Assembly (NCBI GenBank): GCA_030638765.1
Contig: DAOWDZ010000112.1
Location: 1 to 5,766 of the forward strand
DNA: 5,766 bases
Direction: 5' to 3'
Source: Desulfocapsa sp.
Lineage (GTDB): Bacteria; Desulfobacterota; Desulfobulbia; Desulfobulbales; Desulfocapsaceae
Part shown: piece after piece, positions 1 to 5,570 of the stretch
How the letters are laid out: every line of letters starts with the position of its first letter
Numbering within the stretch: the stretch's first letter is position 1
Notes under the pieces: generated by a model
What the model saw: only the letters and a program-made list of their open reading frames with translations
Databases searched by the model: none
What the model was told of the DNA's origin: nothing
Translations under genes and position numbers: made by a program

Positions 1-371
1 GTAAATGGCTCAAATAATCCTTTAAAATCCTGACTTTTTTTCAGACGATCAATTGTCCAGACCACATCTTTTGCAGTAAATGGATTTCCACTGTGAAATT
101 TCACCCCTTTGCGCAAATGGAAACGCATGGTGTTGGCATCAATGCGTTCATATTTTTCGGCAAGCCGCGCTTCAAACTTCATATCCTGAGTCCAGCGGAT
201 AAGAGGATCAAAAACCATATGAGAATATTGCAGCATACCACCGGAAAGCTGAACGTGTGGATCAAGAGAAACCGGATCTGCATCCATGGCCAGTTTCAGA
301 GTTTTAGCTCCCGATGTACTTGCTGCAAGCAGCATGATCAGAAGTAGTGAAACAAACTTCAAACGCTTCAT
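1..371 (-). CDS. ABC transporter substrate-binding protein, family 5 (peptide/nickel type), N-terminal part
   Basis: This is the first 123 residues of a periplasmic solute-binding protein of the SBP_bac_5 (DppA/OppA/NikA-like) family; the rest lies beyond the left edge. These proteins capture short peptides, nickel chelates or related solutes and deliver them to an ABC importer. Residues 1-22 form a Sec signal peptide (basic MKRLK, hydrophobic core FVSLLLIMLLAA, likely cleavage near SGA-K). No lipobox cysteine is present, so the protein should be soluble in the periplasm. The mature part opens with the typical ADPVSLDPH block (31-39), and the family signature region follows as MRFHLRKGVKFHSGNPFTAKDV (82-103). 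The ATG at 369-371 is preceded by a strong Shine-Dalgarno sequence, AAGGAGAA (376-383), which fixes the start. It lies 158 bases downstream of the tatD-like gene on the same strand. Family members average over 500 residues. The substrate cannot be told from this fragment. Confidence 0.93.
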   Translation of the reverse strand, partial: MKRLKFVSLLLIMLLAASTSGAKTLKLAMDADPVSLDPHVQLSGGMLQYSHMVFDPLIRWTQDMKFEARLAEKYERIDANTMRFHLRKGVKFHSGNPFTAKDVVWTIDRLKKSQDFKGLFEPF

Positions 372-529
372 ATTGTTCTCCTTCCCCTGTGATTAAGGGA
401 TAAAAAATTAAAAATAATTAAGCTTCATCCAGCTATTTTTCTTACACAATATACTTTACTTTGTCACTAAATGATTGGATAAATCGATGTTACAATAGTT
501 TCAGAAATACAATACTTTTCGTTTAAATA
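372..529 (-). other. AT-rich intergenic region upstream of the solute-binding protein gene
   Basis: This 158-base spacer between the TatD-family gene and the solute-binding protein gene is long enough to hold a promoter for the latter. It is very AT-rich and offers several TATATT/TAATTA-like -10 possibilities, but none is paired with a convincing -35 box at 16-18 bases. No strong hairpin with a T-tract (terminator for the upstream gene) is visible. The only clear signal is the ribosome-binding site AAGGAGAA at 376-383. Confidence 0.5.
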
Positions 530-1312
530 TCACAAGCCAAGGGACATACATGCATTCTCTGACGTCTGTTGAATAACATCACCAATTGAAACATTACGTA
601 ACTCAGCAAGAGCCAAAGCAATCTCACAAAGATACTCAGGACTATTTCGCTCTTTATGATGAGATGCAGGAGGAATATCAGGGGAATCGGTTTCCAAAAC
701 CAGCGATGTTAAAGGAAGTAATCTCGCAACTGAACGAATTTTCGTGGCACGATCATAGGTGATTGTGCCACAGACACTAATCATAAAACCAAGTTTTATA
801 TACTGTTCAGCCTGTTGAAGGCTTCCGCTAAACGCATGAACAATGCCGCCACCATTGAAATTCAATCTGCGAAGCGTTGCCTGCACCTGATCATGCGCCT
901 TGCGAACATGCAATAACACTGGCAACTCAGCTTGTTTTGCTATCTTAACCTGGGCTTCAAAGAGTTCCTGCTGGGCAGAACGATTAACATCCTTAACAAA
1001 ATAATCGAGCCCTATTTCACCGATTGCAACAAGTTTCCCACTATTTACCTCTTCCTGCAAGGCCGTCAGATCGCTTTTTCCATGATGCGCAAGATACATG
1101 GGATGCAACCCGATTGCCGGATAAAGATCATCCTCAAAAGCTGATAATTGTAAAATTCTGTTCCATCCGGAACGAACAACACCGGGAAGAACCTGGCCTA
1201 CAACACCCGAACGTCTCGCACGATCCAAAACCTCGTGAAAATCATCTTCAAAAACCGGCAGATCAATATGACTATGTGTATCAATCAGCCCCGTAGTGTC
1301 CTTTTTTCTCAA
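530..1312 (-). CDS. TatD family metal-dependent hydrolase (putative DNase/deoxyribonuclease)
   Basis: This is a complete 260-residue TatD-family (amidohydrolase-fold) protein; relatives are usually 255-270 residues. The metal-binding and catalytic positions expected for the family are all visible: HSH (H13, H15) in DTHSHIDLP, E99 in GEIGLDYF, H135 in LLHVRKAHD, H159 in GIVHAFSGS and D209 in LETDSPDIPP. Characterised TatD-type proteins are cytoplasmic Mg-dependent 3'-5' exonucleases acting on DNA (and RNA), linked to repair of oxidative damage; the TatD/YcfH/YjjV paralogues cannot be separated here. The start is unusual: no ATG or GTG occurs between the upstream in-frame TGA and the HSH motif. 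TTG at 1310-1312 is the only standard alternative, with little Shine-Dalgarno in front. A CTG at 1286-1288, with AAGGA about 10 bases upstream, is another candidate and would give a start close to the HSH motif, as in many relatives. The gene is transcribed away from the selenoprotein gene, with a 180-base gap. Confidence 0.95.
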   Translation of the reverse strand: MRKKDTTGLIDTHSHIDLPVFEDDFHEVLDRARRSGVVGQVLPGVVRSGWNRILQLSAFEDDLYPAIGLHPMYLAHHGKSDLTALQEEVNSGKLVAIGEIGLDYFVKDVNRSAQQELFEAQVKIAKQAELPVLLHVRKAHDQVQATLRRLNFNGGGIVHAFSGSLQQAEQYIKLGFMISVCGTITYDRATKIRSVARLLPLTSLVLETDSPDIPPASHHKERNSPEYLCEIALALAELRNVSIGDVIQQTSENACMSLGL

Positions 1313-1492
1313 GCCTGTTCACCCAGAATGCTACCAGTACCAGAAGAAGACGGAACTGATTTATATTTTGCCAATACTGTAAAATCCCTTACACAAAAGA
1401 GCCACCTGACATTTTATGCTAAACAGAGTATCCTAGTACAGTAACAAAATGCACTATTCCTGTGAACACAATTTCAACCATTGGTACAAATC
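1313..1492. other. Divergent intergenic region between tatD-like and selenoprotein genes
   Basis: This 180-base region separates two divergently oriented genes, so it should contain promoters for both. A good sigma70-like candidate faces right (1406-1434). Facing left, TATAAA (about 1362-1367 on the minus strand) is a possible -10 element, but no convincing -35 element lies at the right distance. A frame reading left across 1281-1360 encodes a hydrophobic stretch but lacks a start codon. Confidence 0.5.
1406..1434 (+). promoter_or_regulatory. Candidate sigma70-type promoter for the selenoprotein-macro-ppx cluster
   Basis: CTGACA (1406-1411) and TATCCT (1429-1434) are separated by exactly 17 bases. 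They match the TTGACA/TATAAT consensus at 5 of 6 and 4 of 6 positions. Transcription would begin near 1441, leaving a leader of about 50 bases before the ATG at 1493. The position and direction fit the downstream three-gene cluster. It is a pattern match only. Confidence 0.5.
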
Positions 1493-1975
1493 ATGACCCC
1501 AGAAGATATGCGCGAAAAAGCAATGGACCTTTTCAAGAAACGGTTTCACTGAAGCCAGGCAATCCTGGCCGTGGGCCTGGAAAAAATTGACAAATATGAC
1601 GAGAACGTGATTGCTGCTGCAGGCACATTTGGTGGTGGCATTGCCAGCTCTGGTTCCGTCTGTGGAACATTACTTGGCGCCGTATCTGCTGTTTCCGCTC
1701 TACACAGCAGGGGGAATCTTGAAGACAAAGAAAACCCTCGTATGTGGGGTGTCAGCCATAAATTAATCAGACAATTTGACACCCTGACAGAACCTTTCGG
1801 TGGAAGAAACTGCACTGATATTGCAAAGATCAACTGGGCAAACAGGGATGACGTCAAAAATTACTACGGAAATCCCGACTCAACGAGAAAAGATTGCGTA
1901 AAGCTTGTGGGTGATTTTGCTTTCTTTCTTGGCACGATTTTAGACAAAGAACTCTCACTACTTGAAAAAGAATGA
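1493..1975 (+). CDS. C_GCAxxG_C_C family putative redox protein, probable selenoprotein (UGA = Sec20)
   Basis: Read with the in-frame TGA at 1550-1552 as selenocysteine, this is a 160-residue protein of the C_GCAxxG_C_C family (TIGR01909-type putative redox protein), the usual family length. The N-terminus reads [29 protein letters not shown]; relatives have Cys where U20 falls (NCAQAVL/NCSQAVL-like block). The remaining motif cysteines follow in order: C57 in [19 protein letters not shown]107 in FGGRNCTDI and C135 in [12 protein letters not shown] hairpin immediately after the TGA could act as a bacterial SECIS. The ATG at 1493 is the first start after an upstream in-frame TGA; its Shine-Dalgarno is poor. 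The alternative GTG at 1571 would drop the U20 motif and also lacks a Shine-Dalgarno. The family has no firmly established activity; its conserved cysteines suggest thiol redox or metal binding. The gene overlaps the macro-domain gene by 4 bases (ATGA). The alternative is a Cys-to-stop nonsense mutation, which I judge less likely because the frame is intact on both sides and the codon falls exactly on a motif cysteine. Confidence 0.85.
1550..1580 (+). promoter_or_regulatory. Candidate bacterial SECIS element directly after the UGA codon
   Basis: The TGA at 1550-1552 is followed by two mutually exclusive GC-rich pairings. One is GCCAGG (1554-1559) with CCTGGC (1564-1569), a 6-bp stem with a CAAT loop. 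The other is CCAGGC (1555-1560) with GCCTGG (1575-1580), a 6-bp stem topped, after an AAT bulge, by CC/GG pairs (1564-1565 with 1573-1574) and a 7-base loop TGGCCGT with G early in the loop. The second resembles the bacterial SECIS layout, in which an apical loop carrying G in its first positions sits a short distance downstream of UGA and binds SelB. Here the loop begins about 13 bases after the UGA, slightly nearer than the commonly cited range. The region also encodes SQAILAVGL, so coding constraint contributes. Confidence 0.5.
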
Positions 1976-2469
1976 CAGCAATTCAGATCATTCGCGAAGA
2001 CATCACCACTCTTCAGGTGGACGCCATTGTGAATGCCGCCAACAACTCACTTCTTGGAGGAGGTGGCGTTGACGGCGCCATTCACCTGGCAGCAGGGTCT
2101 GAACTGCTCAAGGAATGTGAAACAATCGGAGGATGCCCAACCGGGCAGGCTCGAATAACCAAAGGCTACAACCTTCCTGCCCGTCATGTAATCCACACAG
2201 TGGGCCCCGTCTGGCAGGGAGGACAGTATGGTGAAGCAGACCTACTTGCATCCTGCTACGTAGAATGCTTCCATCTTCTGACAGTCAAAAAACTTACCTC
2301 AATTGCCTTCCCGGCTATTAGTTGCGGCGTTTACGGCTATCCTCCCGATCTGGCCTGCGCCATTGCCATGAGAGAAACCAAGGCTTTTCTATCAACCACC
2401 GACATTCCTGTGCAGGTAACTTTTTCCTGTTTTAACGATACCATTGAAACCGAACTGAACAGGAGCTGA
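1972..2469 (+). CDS. Macro domain protein (ADP-ribose-binding; O-acetyl-ADP-ribose deacetylase/ADP-ribosyl hydrolase type)
   Basis: This 165-residue protein is essentially a single MacroD/YmdB-type macro domain. Seen in order: [16 protein letters not shown] (9-24), the glycine-rich ADP-ribose loop with the catalytic-type aspartate GGGGVDGAI (29-37, D34), [11 protein letters not shown] (53-63), [10 protein letters not shown] (72-81), and the phosphate-binding loop [10 protein letters not shown] (115-124). Family members bind ADP-ribose and hydrolyse O-acetyl-ADP-ribose or remove ADP-ribose from acidic residues or other targets in the cytoplasm; N24 and D34 match the residues implicated in catalysis. 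The ATG at 1972 overlaps the stop of the selenoprotein gene in an ATGA arrangement, pointing to translational coupling. The C-terminus contains the Shine-Dalgarno of the next gene. The biological substrate here is unknown. Confidence 0.96.
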   Translation: MTAIQIIREDITTLQVDAIVNAANNSLLGGGGVDGAIHLAAGSELLKECETIGGCPTGQARITKGYNLPARHVIHTVGPVWQGGQYGEADLLASCYVECFHLLTVKKLTSIAFPAISCGVYGYPPDLACAIAMRETKAFLSTTDIPVQVTFSCFNDTIETELNRS

Positions 2470-2475
2470 TTCATG
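2461..2475 (+). promoter_or_regulatory. Shine-Dalgarno of the Ppx/GppA gene embedded in the macro gene end
   Basis: AGGAG (2461-2465) overlaps the last codons of the macro-domain gene and sits 7 bases before the ATG at 2473. Only 3 bases separate the macro stop codon from that ATG. This fixes the phosphatase start and implies translational coupling. Confidence 0.85.
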
Positions 2476-3960
2476 CAGGAAGAACAACATCTGGCAGCCA
2501 TCGATCTTGGCTCTAATAGTTTTCATATGGTTGTTGCCCGTATTGAAGATGGGCATATCCATATCCTCGATAACCTGAAAGAAATGGTACGCCTAGGAGC
2601 AGGCCTTGATGAAGAAGGGAAACTTTCAGAAGAATCCCAAATCCGTGCCCTTGCCTGTCTTGAACGTTTTGGAGAAAGGGTAAACAATTTCCCACAGGGC
2701 AGTGTGGCTGCCGTTGGCACCAAAACACTGAGACAAGCTGTAGATTCCCAAATTTTTCTAGATAAAGCCCGTGAGGTTCTTGGACATCCTCTCTCTGTCA
2801 TCAGAGGAAAGGAGGAAGCCCGGCTCATTTATCTCGGAGTTTCTCATTCACTTGTTGCAGAGGATGGAAAACGTTTCGTCATGGATATCGGTGGAGGAAG
2901 TACAGAATTAATCATCGGTGAAAACTTTGAGCCTTTACACCTCAGAAGTCTTGATATGGGCTGTGTAAGTATGAGCCGCAGATTCTTTGACAGTGGTAAA
3001 CTTAACAAAAAGTACTGGAATCAGGCCAACATTGCATCTCATCTTATATTACGTCCGGTGAGACGTTATTTTCAGAAAGTCGACTGGACATCTGCCACGG
3101 GAGCATCCGGCACCATTAAAACCGTTGGTAAAGTAGTAACTGAGCTTGGTCTTGACCCTTACGTCTTGACACTGGACAGTTTATACAAGATACGTGACGT
3201 AATGATTAAGGCCGAGCATCTGGATAATCTTCAATTGCCAGGTTTAAAAAGTGACAGACAACCAGTTTTTGCAGGAGGCCTTGCCATCCTCATTGCAACC
3301 TTTGAGGCATTAAAAATTGAGAGTATGCAGGTTTCAGAAGGTGCTCTGCGAGAAGGTTTACTCTATGAACGTCTTGGGCGTATCCAAAGCGAGGATACCC
3401 GATTAAAAACAGTTGCCAGCGTACAACAGCGCTTTAGAATCAGCCAGAAACATGCCAGACGTGTAAGCTTAACAGCACACCGCCTCTTAAGCAGTTGTGA
3501 AGAGACCTGGAACTTACATCTTGAAGATGCTGAGATACTGCACTGGGCAAGCAGCCTGCATGAAATAGGCCTTGCTGTATCACTCAGCGGATACCAGAAA
3601 CATGGCGCATACCTGCTGATCAACGCAGACCTCCCCGGGTTCTCTCTTGAAGAGCATGCCTGGATGAGTGTTCTTGTCCGCTGCCATCGAAAGAAAATAA
3701 CAAAAAAACTCTTTGCTGATTTAGCAATTGATCGTCAGCAGGCAGCGTTAAGGCTTGTTGTTATTCTTCGCTTAGCAACATTACTACACCGCTCCCGAAA
3801 AGAAGAAACAGCTATTATCGAAACCATGATCCCACACGAAAATGGTCTGGCACTTCAATTTGCAAATGGAGAATTACTCAAGCATCCTTTACAGCTCGCC
3901 AGTCTCGAGCAGGAAGCTGATTATTTACAAAATGTAGACTTTGAACTCAGATTTTCGTAA
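2473..3960 (+). CDS. Ppx/GppA family phosphatase (exopolyphosphatase / pppGpp phosphohydrolase) with C-terminal HD-like domain
   Basis: This is a 495-residue full-length Ppx/GppA phosphatase (E. coli Ppx and GppA are about 500). Such enzymes release phosphate processively from polyphosphate and/or convert pppGpp to ppGpp in the cytoplasm. The ASKHA-fold signatures are clear: AIDLGSNSFHMVV (9-21), the RGKEEARLIYLGV block (111-123) with the glutamate expected to be catalytic (E114/E115), DIGGGSTELIIGE (138-150), GASGTIKTV (210-218) and SEGALREGLLYER (288-300). The C-terminal part (about 310-495) is the helical HD-like domain, with LHEIGL (362-367), KHGAYLLINADLPGF (376-390) and VRCHRKKI (402-409), closely resembling the long gamma-proteobacterial type rather than the short 300-residue Ppx. 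Polyphosphatase and pppGpp activity cannot be told apart from sequence alone. It is the third gene of the cluster behind the selenoprotein and macro genes and converges on the minus-strand zinc-ribbon gene 30 bases on. Confidence 0.95.
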   Translation: MQEEQHLAAIDLGSNSFHMVVARIEDGHIHILDNLKEMVRLGAGLDEEGKLSEESQIRALACLERFGERVNNFPQGSVAAVGTKTLRQAVDSQIFLDKAREVLGHPLSVIRGKEEARLIYLGVSHSLVAEDGKRFVMDIGGGSTELIIGENFEPLHLRSLDMGCVSMSRRFFDSGKLNKKYWNQANIASHLILRPVRRYFQKVDWTSATGASGTIKTVGKVVTELGLDPYVLTLDSLYKIRDVMIKAEHLDNLQLPGLKSDRQPVFAGGLAILIATFEALKIESMQVSEGALREGLLYERLGRIQSEDTRLKTVASVQQRFRISQKHARRVSLTAHRLLSSCEETWNLHLEDAEILHWASSLHEIGLAVSLSGYQKHGAYLLINADLPGFSLEEHAWMSVLVRCHRKKITKKLFADLAIDRQQAALRLVVILRLATLLHRSRKEETAIIETMIPHENGLALQFANGELLKHPLQLASLEQEADYLQNVDFELRFS

Positions 3961-3969
3961 CAGGTAATC

Positions 3970-3984
3970 CAGATAATATATCTG
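3970..3984. repeat. Short inverted repeat in the gap between convergent genes
   Basis: CAGATA (3970-3975) and TATCTG (3979-3984) form a perfect 6-bp inverted repeat around the 3-base loop ATA, within the 30 bases separating the converging ppx-like and zinc-ribbon genes. Its location would suit a bidirectional terminator. However, the stem is AT-rich and weak, and neither side has a convincing T-tract. Confidence 0.3.
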
Positions 3985-3990
3985 ATAGAA

Positions 3991-4212
3991 TTATGAAAAG
4001 AATTTAACAATACGATCCACAAGTCTGGTCGGCATTTCAAAGATCCGTACTACGCTCCCCTGCTGTTTACTTCCTCCGACATTGCCAATCTTAAAATCAG
4101 AATGAAATCTTTTTCCACAGGAAGGGCATTTCATCACTATCCCACCAACATTCTTTGGGAAACGTAACTGCTGGCCACACTCTGGACATTTCTTTTCAAT
4201 ATAATCAGGCAT
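3991..4212 (-). CDS. Small zinc-ribbon protein (paired CPxCG knuckles, MJ0042-like)
   Basis: This 73-residue protein has two zinc knuckles, CPECG (C9, C12) and CPSCG (C29, C32), 16 residues apart, in a layout like the MJ0042-type zinc finger (knuckle, LRFPKNVGG linker, MKCPSCGKRF). One zinc ion would be bound by the four cysteines. A linker follows, and the last 18 residues or so (RIFEMPTRLVDRIVKFFS) can form an amphipathic helix with one hydrophobic and one basic face, possibly for membrane or partner binding (inference). There is no signal peptide, so it should be cytoplasmic. The ATG at 4210-4212 is 5 bases after the stop of the upstream TIGR03790-like gene, whose final bases supply a weak GAG Shine-Dalgarno, so the two are almost certainly co-transcribed. 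The function is unknown. Similar domains occur in DNA-, RNA- or protein-binding adaptors. Confidence 0.85.
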   Translation of the reverse strand: MPDYIEKKCPECGQQLRFPKNVGGIVMKCPSCGKRFHSDFKIGNVGGSKQQGSVVRIFEMPTRLVDRIVKFFS

Positions 4213-4217
4213 AATTC

Positions 4218-5408
4218 TCAGTGTAACACTCCACGTTGCCTGAAGGGCTGATAGAGTGGATCTCCAATCAATACCATTTTCCAGGAAACAAAGGGCAAAC
4301 TCAAATAATAGGATTCCAGTAATGTAAAATCACCATCAAGCAGAAGAGAAAAGAATAACTGAGGAAATGGAAAAGCCTGAACATATGGTTCACCCACAGG
4401 CCCGATTGTTGCTGCCACGCCATCTTCAAGAAGACGTTTGCACCAAACCTGACTACCCTTCCTCTTAAGGGTTGTACATTCTGCACTTGCAATATGATAC
4501 GCAACCGCTCCCTGTTGCCAGTCAAAGGCATCTTTATATTTCCCGACACTGTACCAACCGCAATACAGTGCGGCATCAATACCTTCTCCTTCCTGAAACA
4601 AAGCTTCCTCTTCATTCAACACAACAGGAAGTACTTCACCCACAGCTTCAGCAGCCAGATGGATGGCATTATCATACAGGTTGTATCCTTTCAAAACCTT
4701 CCCACTCGCAGGTTTTGGCCAACGGGCATCGAAATAGGCAGTTCCTGTAAGCCCTTTTTTTTCAACAGCCAGACTATCATCAATTATCCGTTTTACGGTG
4801 GCGGCATCCGGCCCGTCCAGCCTTGCCACCATAAGAACCTGACCTTTCTCATAGGGAACTTTTTGTTTTTGAAACTGAAGAAACCAGGGATTTGCAATCC
4901 AGCCTTTAACGGGAGGATTCTCTATTCGTACTATACTCAGTTCTGAATCCACCGAGGCAACCGAATCATCCTGTTGTCTATTTCCGTCTTTTTTTACCAG
5001 ATTTTCCTGTTCTGACTGCAAAAGTGGCGCTTTTACACGCAGCGGGACTCCGTAGAATACTAACAAGCACGTTATTTGCGGCTTATCATTTAGAAAATTG
5101 CGAACAGGGTCAGCAATTTCATCATTATAAAATAAACGTTCTATTTCCTCCTTAGCCGCTGTCTGTATAACAAGGAGATTTTTCTCAGGTATATTTCTCT
5201 CTTTCATATAGAACTTTGCCAACGCAACACCTTCTCTCTCCTGAGCATTGACTATTACTACAATTTCTTCTAACTCTAAGGCCATTGCCAAAACGGGAGC
5301 ATACAACAGATGAAAAAGACAAAACAGAAAAGTTAACAACAGCTTCCTCGTGTCAACGTCCTTCTGTACAGAGAGGTATGAAATGAGTGTTCTCAAAGGC
5401 ATACCCAT
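4218..5408 (-). CDS. TIGR03790 family exported protein of unknown function
   Basis: This 396-residue protein matches my recollection of the TIGR03790 family along its length. The blocks include IVVIVNAQEREGVALAKFYM (49-68), RNIPEKNLLVI (71-81), LLVFYGVPLRVKAP (115-128), SVDSELS (152-158), NPWF (173-176), MVARLDGPDAATVKRIIDD (193-211), AYFDARWP (224-231), DAALYCGWYS (278-287), GAVAYHIASAE (300-310), GVAATIGPVGEPYVQAFP (330-347) and VLIGDPLYQPF (379-389). The family has no known activity; it is reported in scattered bacteria that tend also to encode exosortase. Residues 23-42 form a hydrophobic signal segment after a basic region (QKDVDTRK), ending near AMA, so export is expected; the 22-residue leader before it is long. 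The ATG at 5406-5408 lacks a Shine-Dalgarno sequence, and the ATG two codons later is equally possible. The zinc-ribbon gene follows after 5 bases. Confidence 0.85.
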   Translation of the reverse strand: MGMPLRTLISYLSVQKDVDTRKLLLTFLFCLFHLLYAPVLAMALELEEIVVIVNAQEREGVALAKFYMKERNIPEKNLLVIQTAAKEEIERLFYNDEIADPVRNFLNDKPQITCLLVFYGVPLRVKAPLLQSEQENLVKKDGNRQQDDSVASVDSELSIVRIENPPVKGWIANPWFLQFQKQKVPYEKGQVLMVARLDGPDAATVKRIIDDSLAVEKKGLTGTAYFDARWPKPASGKVLKGYNLYDNAIHLAAEAVGEVLPVVLNEEEALFQEGEGIDAALYCGWYSVGKYKDAFDWQQGAVAYHIASAECTTLKRKGSQVWCKRLLEDGVAATIGPVGEPYVQAFPFPQLFFSLLLDGDFTLLESYYLSLPFVSWKMVLIGDPLYQPFRQRGVLH

Positions 5409-5494
5409 TTGTATCAGATTACAATTTCTATTTCCACAATAATTGCTATGACACTATCGAACAACACTCCAACATCTTGTTACCACTCAAACAC
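5409..5494 (-). promoter_or_regulatory. Short upstream region of the TIGR03790-like gene; weak promoter candidate
   Basis: This 86-base stretch lies between the terminator of the right-edge gene and the TIGR03790-like start, so it should carry that unit's promoter. Reading left, TTGTTC and TATTGT occur 17 bases apart, about 35 bases before the ATG, which gives only a partial sigma70 match. No Shine-Dalgarno is visible before the ATG. Confidence 0.3.
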
Positions 5495-5537
5495 AAAAAA
5501 ACCTCAAGTTCTGTGAAATTATACACAGAACTTGAGG
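5495..5537 (-). terminator. Rho-independent terminator of the right-edge gene
   Basis: A perfect 14-bp inverted repeat, CCTCAAGTTCTGTG (5502-5515) and CACAGAACTTGAGG (5524-5537), encloses an 8-base loop. Read on the minus strand it is followed directly by seven T residues (5501 down to 5495). This is a textbook intrinsic terminator located 34 bases after the stop of the right-edge gene. There is no T-tract on the plus-strand side, so it acts leftward only. It insulates the TIGR03790-like unit from upstream transcription. Confidence 0.95.
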
Positions 5538-5570
5538 CAGGAGAAGAACGCTTAAATCCTAATTTTGTTA

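Noticed and set aside
93..347. 84-residue plus-strand open frame
   Set aside because: It is a shadow of the solute-binding protein gene, which has a signal peptide, a strong ribosome-binding site and family motifs.
1375..1443. Inverted heptamers TACTGTA (1375-1381) and TACAGTA (1437-1443) flanking the candidate promoter
   Set aside because: Seven-base matches 55 bases apart are easily expected by chance, and the spacing does not fit a LexA-type or other operator that I recognise.
1550..1552. TGA as a simple nonsense mutation (pseudogene)
   Set aside because: It falls exactly on the expected motif cysteine, the frame is otherwise intact, a hairpin follows, and the downstream genes remain coupled. 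Still, it cannot be fully excluded without the Sec machinery genes.
1546..1857. 103-residue open frame on the minus strand
   Set aside because: It is antisense to the selenoprotein gene, has no recognisable domain, and the plus-strand frame has clear family motifs.
1571..1975. GTG-started 134-residue version of the selenoprotein gene
   Set aside because: It has no Shine-Dalgarno before the GTG, and it loses the N-terminal redox motif that is present in frame upstream of the UGA.
4494..4946. 150-residue plus-strand open frame
   Set aside because: It lies fully antisense to the TIGR03790-like gene and shows no coherent domain or initiation signal.
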